A DNA stretch of 64,000 nucleotides, taken from assembly GCA_024734495.1 (NCBI GenBank), contig JALMQS010000187.1, forward strand, positions 8,820,769 through 8,884,768, in the 5' to 3' direction. The notes beneath the pieces were generated by a model. The model had not been told where the DNA came from and searched no databases. It saw only the letters and a list, made by a program, of their open reading frames with translations. Positions 20,896-32,960 of this stretch are shown in pieces. Each line of letters starts with the position of its first letter. Positions within the stretch are counted from its first letter, which is position 1. This stretch comes from Forficula auricularia (lineage: Eukaryota > Arthropoda > Insecta > Dermaptera > Forficulidae). The translations under genes were made by a program, and so were the position numbers.

Positions 20896-21798
20896 ACTTT
20901 ACCATACAGGGTATAGTCCAGTATTGTAATCGTGCATGAAAAAAGTGGTTTTTTCCTTCTTTTTTTTCGAAATATCTCAAAAACGGCTCAAAATATTTTG
21001 ATTAAAAAAATTGAGCGAAACCATGGCATTTTGGTCTACAAAAAAGCTCTAATAAGTAAACATCGAAAAAATTATATTTTTTGAGATAATAATTGTTTTG
21101 TCTGTTAGTTGGGTTAGTCTGTGCGTTACCAACTTTTTTGGACGAGCTAGCTCAAAAACTAGTGTGAATATCGAAACCAAATTTCACAGGTAGTTTTGGT
21201 CCATTGAGATTAAGAGCTGATTAGATTTTGCTGGATATCGACCCAAAATTAAGGGGGGTGGAGGGGGTTAAAAATTAAAAATCTAGGCCATTTGAGCAAA
21301 CTCAACCAAATTTTGTATACATAATCTGTGGGCCCCCAGAAGTCCAAAAATGCAAAAACCAACCCCAAAAAATGGGGGGGGGGTCAAAAAATGAAAATCT
21401 TGGCCATTTACCAAACTCAACCAAATTTTGTATATATAATCAGTGAGACCCCAGAAGTCTAAAAATGCAAAAACTAACCGCCCAAAATGTGGGGGGGGGG
21501 GTGTAGGGTCAAAAAATGAAAATCTTAGCCATTTAACAAACTCAACCAAATTTTGTATACATAATCAGTGGGACCACGGAAGTCTAAAAATGCAAAAACT
21601 AACTGTCCAAAATAGGGGAGGGGGGGGGGGGTCAAAAATGAAATTCTAGGCCCTTGTACCAAACTCAACCAAATTTTGTATACATAATCAGTGGGGCCAA
21701 AGTAATCTAAAAATGCAAAAACTCCCTCCCCTACATTATTATAAATAATTTTCTTAAATATTAAATACAAGGAAAGTGCCAGGTTGTATGGTAAAGTC
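20896..21798. mobile_element. M-family MITE, full copy with minisatellite core
   Basis: Terminal inverted repeats ACTTTACCATACAGGGTAT (left) and ...TGTATGGTAAAGTC (right). Beyond the right end the phrase GTGGATGGTCACATCAGAAC is also shared with the copies at 37,690 and 55,190, so the true end may lie about 30 bp further out. The left half (ATATCTCAAAAACGGCT, TTGACAAAAC-like block, CTCAAAAACTAGTGTGAATA) is the standard M interior; the right half is a four-unit tandem repeat. No ORF with a known domain. Superfamily unknown. Confidence 0.8.
21285..21715. repeat. Minisatellite, four units of about 114-123 bp
   Basis: Units start near 21,289, 21,403, 21,526 and 21,649, each with CAAACTCAACCAAATTTTGT, ATACATAATC, CCAGAAGTC-AAAAATGCAAAA, a G-run of 7-11, and GTCAAAAAATGAAAATCTTG. 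The same unit occurs singly in the Helitrons (4,965-5,010; 5,955-6,005) and in other M elements. Open frames across it are repeat artefacts. Confidence 0.88.
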
Positions 21799-21829
21799 AA
21801 GTGGATGGTCACATCAGAACACGTCAGCT

Positions 21830-22227
21830 TATTTTTCAAGAATAAGTGGTGAGAAAATGCTTAAGTATAAATAAGCAAGGTCTTAATCAGAGCGAATTCC
21901 TAGGATATTTTCAAATTGGTTTTTCATATAAAGCTGGGATATTATTAACTATTAGTTAAACTCGACATTAATGTCTTTAACATCAACTCTTAAAAGAGTG
22001 CAAGAGTCAGCTATCCGACAAAAGATATACATTTTTTTTAATGCAATATTTCTCTTAATTTAGTGCAAATTATCTTATATCTTATATCAGTTAATTTTAA
22101 GATATTTTTTTAAGTAAGAATATGAACATGGAAAACTGTGATGGAAGTGTAAATATTTGTGGGATTTAAATTATTGAATATGTTATTTAAGATACAGTGA
22201 AAATAGCAAAGCTATACGATTTGAAGA
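21830..22227. other. AT-rich spacer
   Basis: Nothing recognised. Confidence 0.4.
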
Positions 22228-22336
22228 ATAATATCCCAGGTAACACACAATATCCTCAGAATATTCTAAGAAGATTTAAATGTCCTTAGAATATCTTTAG
22301 AATATTCTTAGGATATTGTGGTTACCTGGGATTATA
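22228..22336. repeat. Short palindromic MITE, TIR ATCCCAGGTAAC(C)ACAATATCCT
   Basis: About 109 bp: ATCCCAGGTAACACACAATA, TCCTCAGAATATTCTAAGAA, short centre, then the reverse complement TAGAATATTCTTAGGATATT and GTGGTTACCTGGGAT. No coding potential; a foldback or MITE. Confidence 0.8.
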
Positions 22337-23767
22337 TTTGTTTAAAACTCCAAATGGCAGATTGGTATTTGTGTTTTGCGAATTTCTTTGAAAGGTTGCT
22401 TTTGAGAATTTTAATTTATTAGCGTAAAAAAAGAAAGGACAGGAAAACTTCCACGAAGGACCAAGAAATCAAAGGTTTGGATCGAATCTTAAATGAATTT
22501 AATTGCTCTTTAGCTTCCACTGGCCTGACATCAAAGTACCTAGTTAGATTCTAGCTGAGTTGTATAATGACCGTTCCCTATCTATTATTTCTCTAATTAT
22601 TTTGAAAGTTCAAAAATTATCTTATATGCCTCTAATGCTGTTATTTTATTAATAAACATTAAATATCAATTAGAATTCAATCGGCTAAAACGCCTATTTA
22701 ATTTCTATATTAGCCACTTAAAAGTAGATCCTCCACTTGATAACAACTAATTGGTAGATGTACATACATTTATATTAAATCAAATCTCAAATAACAAATG
22801 TTTATTTTTTTATGAACAAAGTACTTTTAGTATTTGAAGCGAGGATAAATTGGATATTTGTAAATGCTGGGTTTGCTTGTCTAATAACCGTTTTCACTAT
22901 AAAAAATCTACAGACCAATTAATTGTTCTTTTATTGCCTGGTAATTTGTACTATTAGTTAAATGGATAAATTACCTTTTTCAGGACTTTGATTTTTTTAT
23001 CACGCAATATACATTTTTTTCTGTTAACTGTTCATTATCAGATAATAACTATTTCTTTAAACATAAATCGAGAGTGATGGTCCCAACTAAGTAGGAGAAA
23101 TGCATAACTTATGTCCATGGTCAGTAATTCATAAATTACGGAATCTCAGTCTGAGTTTTATTCAAGTATTATTCAAATAACAAATGACATTAATTAATTA
23201 TTAATTATAAGATTTTTCTTTCATTTTTCTCTTAGATCCTCTGATTATTTATAAAAATTTAATTTGTCCTCATATTGACGGTCTCCGAGTTATTACATGA
23301 AACCTGCCTTATACACACTAATGAAGGGAATTTCGTTAATGCATGCAATAGATCAATAGCTCCCATGACTCATGGTTAATAGGAGAGAGAGCAACCTTCT
23401 TCTAAACGCCAATCTTATTACTAAATTATTTTCAGCTTCTTTTTTATTATTTTATATATGTTTGCAATCAATCACTTGGTTTTTTTTTGCATTAAAATTA
23501 TAAACAAATAAAGTCAATAATTCATTGATCATTTATCACTAGAATTGTCTCTCAGCTTCAAGTTTTTCTAACCAAATAACTTTCAAGTTCAAATTCCGAA
23601 AGTAATTTAGATTCCAATGCAAACTCAGTAATAATATTAATAATTACAAAATTCCATTGTTCTATAGTCTACTATTTCTGATGTTACGAAACTGAATAAT
23701 TCTAGCTAAAACCACTTTGTTATTAGGTATAACCGATCTATCTGACTCATTGGTATTTTCAATTAAC
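22337..23767. other. AT-rich spacer
   Basis: No gene or repeat boundary that I can support. Confidence 0.45.
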
Positions 23768-23955
23768 ATATCGTCGGCTGAGAATTGGAGTGAACCAAGT
23801 CCATTTTTAAAATTTTTTTTTGTGTATCTTCTAAAACTCGGTGTAATAAATGTACTATGTCGATTTAAAAACAATGGATCTGAAAACTTTGAACTTCAAT
23901 TTCTCAAAATAAGGATATGTGGACTTGGATCACTCCAATTCTCAGCTGACGGTAT
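23768..23955. mobile_element. MITE with TIR ATCGTCGGCTGAGAATTGGA (copy 2, compact)
   Basis: 188 bp, bounded by ATATCGTCGGCTGAGAATTG and its near-perfect inverse CAATTCTCAGCTGACGGTAT. TIRs are at least 24 bp and extend into GAGTGAACCAAGTCC. This is the uninterrupted form of the element at 2,093-2,771. Confidence 0.85.
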
Positions 23956-25414
23956 CCTCCGAAAAAATAAAGTCAGTGTTTCACTCAAAAATGCCCTTTT
24001 TGCTTAGTAACCGATTCGCAGATTCCCAACACTCCTCTTTCCAATTCATTAGTCAATAAGTTTATGAAACTCTCTCTCAGTCTCCCTTTTTACAAAATTT
24101 TGAAAGCCCGCTGCACACGAGGCTTTTTCCTCTACCTGTTTTTGGGATGGGAGCTCTCTGTTTACAATTTGGAGGCCTGTCGGGATCGAAATGACGTCAC
24201 TGCTGGCTGTCGGATAGCTTGCTTGATTTAAAAGATATGATATGTTCTATTTTTCGGCTTGGTCCTGGGAAGCCATCTGCTAGCAGCAAGCAAGACAAAC
24301 ATTTATTAAAACAAGCCTTTAGTCCTTAAAGACCTCGGTAACCAAATACTGTTGTCTCAAACTCTTCTCTTGAATCGACTTTTGTTTTTAAATTTGCGAT
24401 TTTTCCATGACTCTGTACTGTATCAACTCACTGCGATTTTTCATAAGTATAGTTGGCCTTATTCTCAAAATTAACATAATAATCACAAATTAAAAAATAT
24501 AGATAAGTTTCGATTTCTTCTATTTTAAAAGAATCTCTTTTGCTTTCAGTAAGCGCCTCGAATCACAATAATCTGAAAACATTTACCATTGTAGATGATG
24601 GTCTTTAGAGTTTTTATTTAACATAAAATTTCAATAGATAAAGGGAATGGTCGAATGTCAATATCGGCTCGACTAAATATGGCAGATGTGTTCATTTGGC
24701 AAGCCAAAAATGACAGATGTAACTAAGCTGTGTTGACTTCTCTGGCTAACACCTTTCAAGTAGACATGAGTGACGGGGTTAATATAGCTGAATGTTTCAT
24801 TTGCATATAATATGAGATAAACAACGAATTTTATTTTTTTCTAACTACTCTTATTTAACAAAAATGATTCTAATAGATTATATGTTTTGCTGAATATAGA
24901 AAGGCTAAATAAACATATAATCGCCTTTGTGCCAAATGTGTACAAAGCTTGTGTTGACCTATTGCATTTTGAAAATTCTTCTAAATTATACATTCGTGAT
25001 TATAGACCTCAAATTTGATCATTCTATCACATTCGTGACATTAGTGAAAAATCAAAAAATTTACATATTCGGGAATTTGGCATAATGTTGATGATATATG
25101 TGATTGATAAAGTTGTGTGTTTGATAGAAAAAAATTGTTACAACAGTAAATTTTTTATGATCACAAACTTTTCCATTTTCATACATTGTTTTATTTATTT
25201 GATTTAACCTTATATACAATCTCAGGGACCACCAGTTCGTTGATCGCAAGTTATTTGTAGGCTCTTGAAGATATTCTCGGGGGTTCCCGGATGGTTACTT
25301 ATAGTAATTAAAAATTCTCCTGAGAGTGTTGTCATATTTATATTTTAATAATCACATCCTCACTTTTCTATTATACCTGTATATGCTATATGTGAAAACC
25401 ACGGTACTTAACTA
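23956..25414. other. Spacer, partly balanced composition (24,050-24,260)
   Basis: 24,050-24,260 is less A+T-rich and holds a perfect CRE-type octamer TGACGTCA (about 24,193). I see no ORF or splice pair. A 62-codon minus ORF at 25,061-25,249 has no motif. Confidence 0.3.
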
Positions 25415-25418
25415 TTAA

Positions 25419-25840
25419 TGCCACCGCAGCTACAGACTGGCGGTTTTTAAATTTAAATTTACCTAAAATTTTTTAGATAAATCATAAAATAGAATAAATC
25501 AGTTCCCCTCTGTGAAAAAACAACTTGAATAGGCTCGGTTTATGATCTCGGTTTGATTAGATAAAAAATGCGTTCCCAAACAAACCTTGCAAACAACCTG
25601 AATAGGTTCGGTTTATGATCTCGGTTCGATTAGATAAAAAATGCGGGTACATTAACGCCACCGCAAGGTTTGTTTGGGAACGCATTTTTTATCTAATCGA
25701 ACCGAGATCATAAACCGAACCTATTCAAGTTGTTTTTTGTCAGAGGAGAACTGATTTATTCTATTTTATGATTTATCTCAAAAATTTTAGGTGTAGATTG
25801 GCGAAATTTAAAAACCGCCAAATCTGTAGCTGCGGTGGGG
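25419..25840. mobile_element. Long inverted-repeat element flanked by TTAA (LIR-5)
   Basis: TTAA then TGCCACCGCAGCTACAGA; the right end reads TCTGTAGCTGCGGTGGGG then TTAA. Arms of roughly 190 bp pair through CGGTTTTTAAATTTAAATTT, AAATCATAAAATAGAATAAA, GGTTTATGATCTCGGTTTGA and AACGCATTTTTTATCTAAT. The left arm contains a tandem duplication of the TGAATAGGCTCGGTTTATGA block. A second TTAA-type family, distinct from the GGTAGTTGT one. No ORF. Confidence 0.75.
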
Positions 25841-25844
25841 TTAA

Positions 25845-27560
25845 TACGTAAGTGCCAAAACCACTTTTTAAGTACCTATCAATTTCATTAAATTTCAATT
25901 TGGCCCTAGGTAGCTCACCACGTATGTTTTTTAAATTCCGGAGTAGCTTCATGTGTTGGGAGTTTGGCGATCCCTGTACTAAATTATAAATAAATTGTTA
26001 CTCCTAGATCATTCTGGTTCGCGTTTATTCACACGACAATATTGTTTCTAGCTGCTAGTGGTATAATTATGTTCCAATCATATCAGTCACATCTTGTTAA
26101 TGGGCGCTTTGGTTAAGATCTTCCTCTTCTCTCCTGACATAAATTTGTAAAACTTGATTTTTTTTTTTAATTATCTATTGACTTAGTATATACGTAAGTT
26201 GTGAGAAATTTTGAGCCAGACAAGTCAGAGGAAAATCTTTAATCTATTCATAAGAAATCAGCTTAACTTTTCAAAACGATAATCTGTAACTTGACAAGGT
26301 TAAACAACAAATTTTAATTTGATCATATTTAGTAGCTATCACTCATATTTAAATAAATATTTGCTTTTTGATTTAATTTGAAATTTGATATTCTTTTTTT
26401 TGAAGATTTCAATTTATCTCAAACAACAAGCATAATATTATATCGCTAATATTGATTAAAGTCAAAGGGGCCGAAAAAGGTAAACAAATTGGAAAATGTA
26501 ACAGAATAAATTAATACAAAAAATTAATTCGCTTGCCGCCTGGACGTTTCTAGTAATAATTAATTAATATGCTCTCACTAAATGAACTATATAGTATCCG
26601 AAGCCATAAAAATATATTAGAAATTATTTTTATTTAGGACTTTGTGTTATCTTTAGCTTAATAAATTAATGTTTCAAAGTAACTTATCCTAATAAAGAGA
26701 GGCTTTAAGTTGATATAATTTACGTTTAAATTGTAAATTATTCATACTTTGCCAATGATGCTCATGAAAATCCATTTGGTGAACGTTATAATGCAAAGAT
26801 CACTGAATAGTTAATAGTCACAAGAAAGACTTAGCAATATCGTTTAAGCTTGTAACCATTGCTTTTAATTTAATTTTAAATCAGCATATGATTTGAACCA
26901 ACTAAACTTTTCCCAATTAAAATGTTTGAAAGATCTACTTCGTTTAGATAAAATACATTTTTTATGAGCGGAATTCATAATAGTTAAGAGTAGTACAGGC
27001 CCCTAATTAGCCAGATCCAGTATCCGTGATTTGACAAAATGTTAAGATTTTATCACCATTTACATTTTCATGAGCATATTTTCTCATTTGATTCTATAAC
27101 TAATATTTGAAAATAAATTCCTTATTGTTTTATTAAGTAGAATATAAACAATTATTTATAAAATCAATCAAAAAAACGTTAAATAACAGTCCACAACTTG
27201 TCTAAAATAGTTCACAACGTTTCGGGAAAAATTCTTTTATTGTAAATTGAATAATAAAGTAATTGAAAATAAATTTTCAATTGATAAAGGGGAATTTCTT
27301 TAGAAACGCTGTGAATTTTTATTAAAATTTTTTCGATTATTTTTATAACGAAATGTATTGTGATAAGAGTGCTGATGGCTTATGTATAATAATTAGATGC
27401 TGTTTTGAAATACGTAGGCCCTGTATTGTATTTTATATAACTATTTGGTCAGTTAAATTTTATTTGTCTAATAAATACGTACTAGCGAAGAGCTCTATAA
27501 TAAGAATTTATATACTTAAGTCTTAACAGACCCATGCATTAAAGAATAGAAGAAATAGTA
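25845..27560. other. AT-rich spacer
   Basis: No gene. Contains only short low-complexity ORFs. Confidence 0.45.
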
Positions 27561-27567
27561 AAGTAAG

Positions 27568-27750
27568 ATTGTAAGAGTCGGGAGAGAGTTCGAGTTCCTT
27601 GAAACCTTGGGAGTAAACGTATTGGTCAATGAAGTAGTTCGGCACTTCTCTAATGTGATGTCAAAGGTGTGTTGAGAGAAGGCGAATCGCGTGCTACACG
27701 CAAAACAGGTCTTGTATGGCGAAATTATATTTTTCTCTATTAATTCCGGA
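27568..27750 (-). pseudogene. Jockey-like fragment (J1, copy 4)
   Basis: The minus strand carries EKCRTTSLTNTFTPKVSRNS NSLP, equivalent to the C-terminal EKCRTTSFANTYIPMTSRNW of the J1 copy at 33 kb, followed by decay. Part of a 93-codon open frame (27,516-27,797) whose N-terminus is unrelated sequence. Confidence 0.75.
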
Positions 27751-27759
27751 GTCGATACA

Positions 27760-28981
27760 ATTATATTGTTATAGATAATATATAAATATATGTGCAAATT
27801 TCATTCGCTGGGAGTAGATCTAGTTTCACTTACAATAAATTACCAAGAAAACATACAAAGGAACCAATATAAATAAAATCACGTAAAAAGAAAGAAAATT
27901 CGTTGATCAAAGATCTAAATTAATAACGAGAATAATAAACTATGGGGTTGGCATAGTAAAATGTTTTTTTTAATTTTACAATGGGATCGTTTAGGCACTG
28001 TCTCCTTTTAGCATTACAAGTCCAAATACTCTATTGATTAAAAATTTTAAATGAAGAAATTATTATTAGAAAAGATATTTGATCTAGACATCTGGTTGCA
28101 AATGATAATAAAAAACGATATGTGGAATTCAGTACAAAAAAGAGTGAGTTCAAGTATCTAGGGGAGAAGGGATAAAAGCGTAATCAAAATTAAAAGACAT
28201 GTATTATTCTTAATTGTATTTTGATTAAGCTTTTTATATAAACATTTGTTTTTAATTAAATAATAATTAATAACAATATTAGTCATTTTCCATTTTATCA
28301 TTTACATACTATCCATTATAAATAAACAGCAAAATATAATAACAATATTTGTTTAAACAAACAGATGCAATTGAAAAATGAATTTCAACATTTATTTATA
28401 TTGGTCTTTTAAAGCCGTGTAAAGTAAATTCAATTGTCGTTGTGATCAATGGCTGTTCTATTGAGTTTATAAACTTTCGCAGTAAATTTTATTTTTTAAT
28501 CATTCAAATTTAAGTAAATTGTAGCTAAAAATTTTATTGGTTGTCATACCCTTAACTGATATGCCAATTAAGTTGCCTAAATACCAGGAGCTCACAGGAT
28601 CGAGTTGTGGCTATTAAATCGATTCTATTCATAATCTCACGTTAAAAAGTTGAAGATACTCTTGGCGTTCTGAGATTTTAGGGATTCGCCGCATCCAAAA
28701 CATCCATTGGCCGCACGTCACTGAAAGGTACTTATTACAAGCTGAATGTCCCATAGCTCTATGAATTGAATTCTTCAGCCGGACCGGAGTCCAACTGAAA
28801 GCACAGTTATTATATCTTCCAAAATAAATGGGATATCAAATGCGTTCTTGTTTGTCCTTCATAAGAAATGAGTAAACTAATTTAAAGTATTTTTCAGAAT
28901 TTTAACATAAGTTCTTGATTGAAATTGAGCTGGTTTTAAAATCACTTGAAAATGGCTGACTTGGGGCCCATTCAAACCGTT
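27760..28981. other. AT-rich spacer; balanced island 28,550-28,810
   Basis: 28,550-28,810 is a non-repetitive stretch of more balanced composition with no supported ORF. The remainder is A+T-rich. Confidence 0.35.
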
Positions 28982-28989
28982 ATTTAGTC

Positions 28990-30175
28990 TAGGGTGACCA
29001 CCCATCCTACTTTGGGAGGACATGTCTACTGCCTACAATTAAACTTTTTGTCCTACCTACTAATGGAAATGTCTTACTTTCACAGATAACTACTTTGCTA
29101 TTGGCGATTATGGTCGCCCGACTGGCGTGCTTCTGTGTAAATAAATAAATAATAAATAAATTATAATTTATACCGTTGATCAAATTATACCAATTCAAAT
29201 AATTTAGTATAAATAGTCTCTAAACTTTTTTTTCATATTTTTATATTAAATAATGAGTACAATTGCAGCAAAGAGTAGTATTTAAAATAAGAGTAGTTAT
29301 ATCAATTTATAATTATTTATATTACAATTTTTCGTGTTTTGTGCTTTTTACACTCTTTATATCAGCTTCACCTGTATGTACTTATGTATAAGATGTATCA
29401 ATGTGACTTTTGTTCGGTTAAATTCCACAAGCATTTCTCTATAAAAATAATTGTTTACCTACTCAATTTAAATGAAATTATATAAAAATAAAAACATTCT
29501 GTTTAATTCCGCAAACTTTTCAATATAAAAATAATTAAGACTAAAAAGTAAAAAAATATATTATAATTTCAAAAAACTAAAAAACACGCTTTTGTCAGTA
29601 ATTCTCTAAAAAGTCCAAAATAATGTAATAAACTAATAAACATAAAGTCAAAAGGAGTGGGCGCAGAATCATGTAGTTTTAATTAATTTCGACAAAATGC
29701 TCCACGCTTTTTGACTTTATGTTTATTAGTTTATTACATTATTTTGGACTTTATAGAGAATTACTGACAAAAGCGTGTTTTTTAGTTTATTTAAATTATA
29801 ATTTATTTTACTACCGATTTTTATTGTTTTAAGTGGGGTTGTCAAATGTCCTACCGGGATACGTTATAAAACTTCAAATGTGTCAATACTTATGAAAGTG
29901 GACTAAGTCAAAAAATTAAAAAATTAGTTTTTTCATATTTTATGTTCCATCCATTTAAAAAGTAGAGTAATAAGATGTCGGTTTTGAAAAATCACATAAA
30001 ATTGAATCGTTAAGTGGATTTTCAATTGTCTCATTATACAGAATTCGAATCTTGTTTATTTTATAAAACTTTAAATATCTCGAAACTAACAATCAATGAC
30101 TTACTTAAACCAATTTCATAATTATGGGCACAAATGTCCTACTTTGACTATGTCAATATCTGTCTGGTCACCCTA
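28990..30175. mobile_element. hAT-type element, non-autonomous, 8-bp target duplication
   Basis: Termini TAGGGTGACCACCCATCCTA and GTCTGGTCACCCTA form an 11-bp inverted repeat TAGGGTGACCA. The flanks are ATTTAGTC (28,982-28,989) and ATTTAGAC (30,176-30,183), an 8-bp duplication with one mismatch, which is the hAT signature. Subterminal GTCCTACTTTG and GTCCTACC motifs recur at both ends. A 63-codon minus ORF (29,007-29,198) could be a transposase scrap but shows no clear motif. A long inverted repeat (29,557-29,808) lies inside it. Confidence 0.82.
29557..29808. repeat. Long inverted repeat LIR-6 nested in the hAT element
   Basis: Arms of about 95 bp: AACACGCTTTTGTCAGTAAT TCTCTA, AAGTCCAAAATAATGTAATA, AACTAATAAACATAAAGTCA AAA are mirrored after a 60-bp loop holding GTGGGCGCAGAATCATG. 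Arm identity looks above 95% by eye, so a recent insertion or inverted duplication. Confidence 0.82.
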
Positions 30176-30183
30176 ATTTAGAC

Positions 30184-30450
30184 CCCACAACAAATTCGAC
30201 ACTCTCTAAAATTATACAATAATTTATTGTTCATACACGATTTCAATACTTCGACTTAGCCCGTACAGTGAAGTAAAAAGTAATAATAATTAATTGCTAT
30301 TACTAATTACTTTAATTAGCAGTAAATAAACAAATCGAAAATGAATTTGCCTGCTGCTTTATGAAAAATAATAATTTTACAGTTTACCAAGTGATTATAA
30401 GCAATGTGTCTGTTATTAAAAGCCTATTCGTCAGGCTCATTTGTGATTTT
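30184..30450. other. AT-rich spacer
   Basis: Nothing recognised. Confidence 0.4.
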
Positions 30451-30451
30451 C

Positions 30452-30730
30452 AGGAGCAAAAAATTAATGGTAGCTGCTGGAGGCTGGAGGCGTCTGTCCG
30501 CCCAAAAGCAGCACGCATGCAAAGACCGGAGTGTCGTCTGGCAAATGTAGAGAACAGAAAACAGACCAGGCTGTGAATGGAACTCCAGCTGTTCGCTCAG
30601 CGATGCAACAGCTGATCGTTTTTTAACCGAGCCAACTTTCAACAGCCAGCACGCAACAGTGTGTCTGTGTGTCTGGCTGGCTGCTTGAAGCCAATGCGAA
30701 TCTCTCGTGCACTCGATTCCACTTAGCGAA
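30452..30730. other. Balanced-composition unique block; possible promoter or exon
   Basis: About 280 bp that stands out from the A+T-rich surroundings. It follows a good acceptor-like TTTGTGATTTTCAG (ending 30,451) and contains CAGCTGTTCGCTCAGCGATG, CAACAGCTGATCG and a GTGTGTCTGTGTGTCTGGC tract. Both strands have open frames of about 70 codons (30,361-30,576 plus; 30,424-30,642 minus) without a recognised domain. Two CAGCTG E-boxes fit a regulatory region equally well. Not repeated in the window. Confidence 0.3.
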
Positions 30731-31853
30731 ACTTAGCCTATCATATTAGATAAGTATCAATTGAAATGAAATGAGAGGGGAAATACATAAGAGATGAAAA
30801 TAAAATATACCAAGAAGAAAAATGGAGAAATTACAACGAGAATAGAAAATCAATATAGCCTCTGAATAAATTAGAGATCTAGTTTTATTTATTTTTATTA
30901 AACAAATCAGCTAAAATATACTAATATTTTAGCAAAAAAAGATTACAAGAAAGGAGGAAACTTTCAAGACTCGGTACGCTCTCAGTTTTGGGCTTGAAAA
31001 CTTTGCATAAACGAGATGCTTATCGATGATAAATGGTATATCAAATCACAACTTGTTAGTTCTATAACAGCTTAGAATACCAATATTGATAAGTGGTTCT
31101 TGCCACTACGTAATCTCGTGGTCAAAAATATAACTAAAACAAACGGGTAAGCTGCACAGTTATCAATCATGCCGAGAATAATATTTAAAAATTGAGATGT
31201 CGAAGAATATTTAAATAAAGCTAGTAATAATCCATCTTGGTTTTGTTTTTGTTTTTTAATAATTTTCTTTATAAGTAATAAAAATAAATATGACCCGATT
31301 GTGTTAGTTTTTATTTTGACCACCAGTCAGAGCTGTTTACCAACGGGCAGATATCAATAGAGATACTTTTTTTTTAAATATATATCCTTCATTTTTCAAC
31401 TGCGAGTTCTGATTCAAGAAGGTCCATATTCTAAGGAATGTTGTTGGTTTTGGTAGATATTTTGGCCTTCCAAAGATCTTTCCATGACTTTCGTTATCTT
31501 GAGAGTATCAGAATCCAAAAACACACCCTGACAGAAACAATAATCGTTGAAAATGAGTTTTAATTTAAAGAAAAATAAATTAAGTTTAAAAAATCTGAAT
31601 ATTATTTATTTAATTGTCATTTTTCTAAAAATAATCAATAGCTCTCAAAAAATCATTCTCTTATTTTTTAGATCTTAGGCCGTTTTGCACACATCGGCAA
31701 AACCAGTGCCAGTGCCGGTGTTTGACTGTATACAATGAAATCAAATTAACACGTTCATACATAGTCCTGTCCGACAGATATGCCGATCTGGCCGCTGCGC
31801 TGGCATCAGCAAATGCATATATATATATTTATAATTGTAATTATAATTGAGTA
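30731..31853. other. AT-rich spacer; possible MITE end at 31,678-31,815
   Basis: 31,678-31,815 holds GC-richer sequence CCGTTTTGCACACATCGGCA ... GATATGCCGATCTGGCCGC with imperfect inverted complementarity, perhaps a decayed MITE. Otherwise featureless. Confidence 0.35.
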
Positions 31854-31855
31854 TA

Positions 31856-32960
31856 TATATACCAACACTTCACAAATGGATAGAAAGCTTTCTGTCAAAT
31901 CGTAGTATAAAAGTTGTGGTGGATGCAATGTCATCTGAATCTTACTCCACAAATGCTGGTGTTCCCCAAGGCTCGGGAATCTCCCCCACGCCCTTCCTAA
32001 TATACATAAACGACCTTATCGATCAAACGTCAAACCCCACTCACTGTTACGCCGACGACAGCACTCTGCACGGCAAGCCCTCACTCCCGAATAATCAAAA
32101 TAATGTTGTCTCCTCAATCACTATCGACCTAGACAAACTGATCAAATGGGGCTCTCAAAATTTAATTAACTTAAATGTTGTCTAATTTCTGGACGCGAAA
32201 ACAAAAATTTCTCTGATATCAACTTCGATTTAAATACCCTGAAAATGTGCGACAGCCTATCCATGTTGGGGGTCTCTGTCGAATCAGACCTGTCTTGGAA
32301 CGAACACATCTCCTCTGTGGCGAAATCTGCAGCAAGGAAGATTAGCCACTTATTCAGGTCCAAACGATTTTTCACGCCCCTACATCTTCTCTCCATCTAC
32401 AAGGCCCAAATCCGCCCCTGTCTCAAATACGGCTCGCATCTATGAAGAGGAGCCTCTAAATATTCTCTTGCTACCCTGGATGCAATTCAGAAACGAGCCG
32501 TCAGGCTAATTGACGATTCTACTCTCACAGACTCCCTCGACTCGCTAGCTCATCGAAGAAATATCTCTGCCCTTTCCCTTTTCTATAGATACTATCACGG
32601 CAGGTGCTCTGATGAGATTTTAATCAATAATTCCTCCCAAGCATGCTTTGCGCGTAGCACGCATTTTGTCGACTCCCAACACTTTTTCGCGGCCAAATTA
32701 GAAAAGTGCCGGACCACTTCATTCGCCAATACGTATATCCCCATGACTTCAAGGAACTGGAACTCTCTCGCAGCCTCCATCTTTCCCAGCACTTATAATC
32801 TTCAAACCTTCAAAACCCGAGTACATAAACACCTAGGTCTCCACCCTCTCACTTAATCAACTTTCCCTTCTCTTCGGTAATGCGAGGGTTTTACGAGATC
32901 CATAGGGGCTGCATCTTTACTGGTGCGCCCCTTCTTGCATTGGATTGCATTAAAAAAAAA
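31856..32960 (+). pseudogene. Jockey-like reverse transcriptase, 5'-truncated (J1, copy 5)
   Basis: Remains of a non-LTR retrotransposon ORF2, whose product would copy the element RNA at a nicked target. Visible in order: WIESFLSNRSIKV, RT motif B NAGVPQGSGISPTPFLIYIN DL, motif C HCYADDSTLH (catalytic Asp pair), then a frame break at 32,186. In other frames follow MLGVSVESDLSWNEHISSVA, RPCLKYGSHL with a stop, AIQKRAVRLIDDSTLTDSLD, HRRNISALSLFYRYYHG, EKCRTTSFANTYIPMTSRNW and NLQTFKTRVHKHL. The 3' UTR ends in an A-run at 32,952-32,960. The 5' end including endonuclease and RT motif A is missing. Tail to tail with the next copy. Confidence 0.9.

Noticed and set aside
21283..21839. Several ORFs of 68-104 codons with repeated NSTKFCIHN / VYKIWLSL phrases
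   Set aside because: Translations of the minisatellite units in both directions.
24185..24205. CRE octamer TGACGTCA as a functional regulatory site
   Set aside because: One octamer without conservation or a nearby promoter is not enough; mentioned only in the spacer entry.
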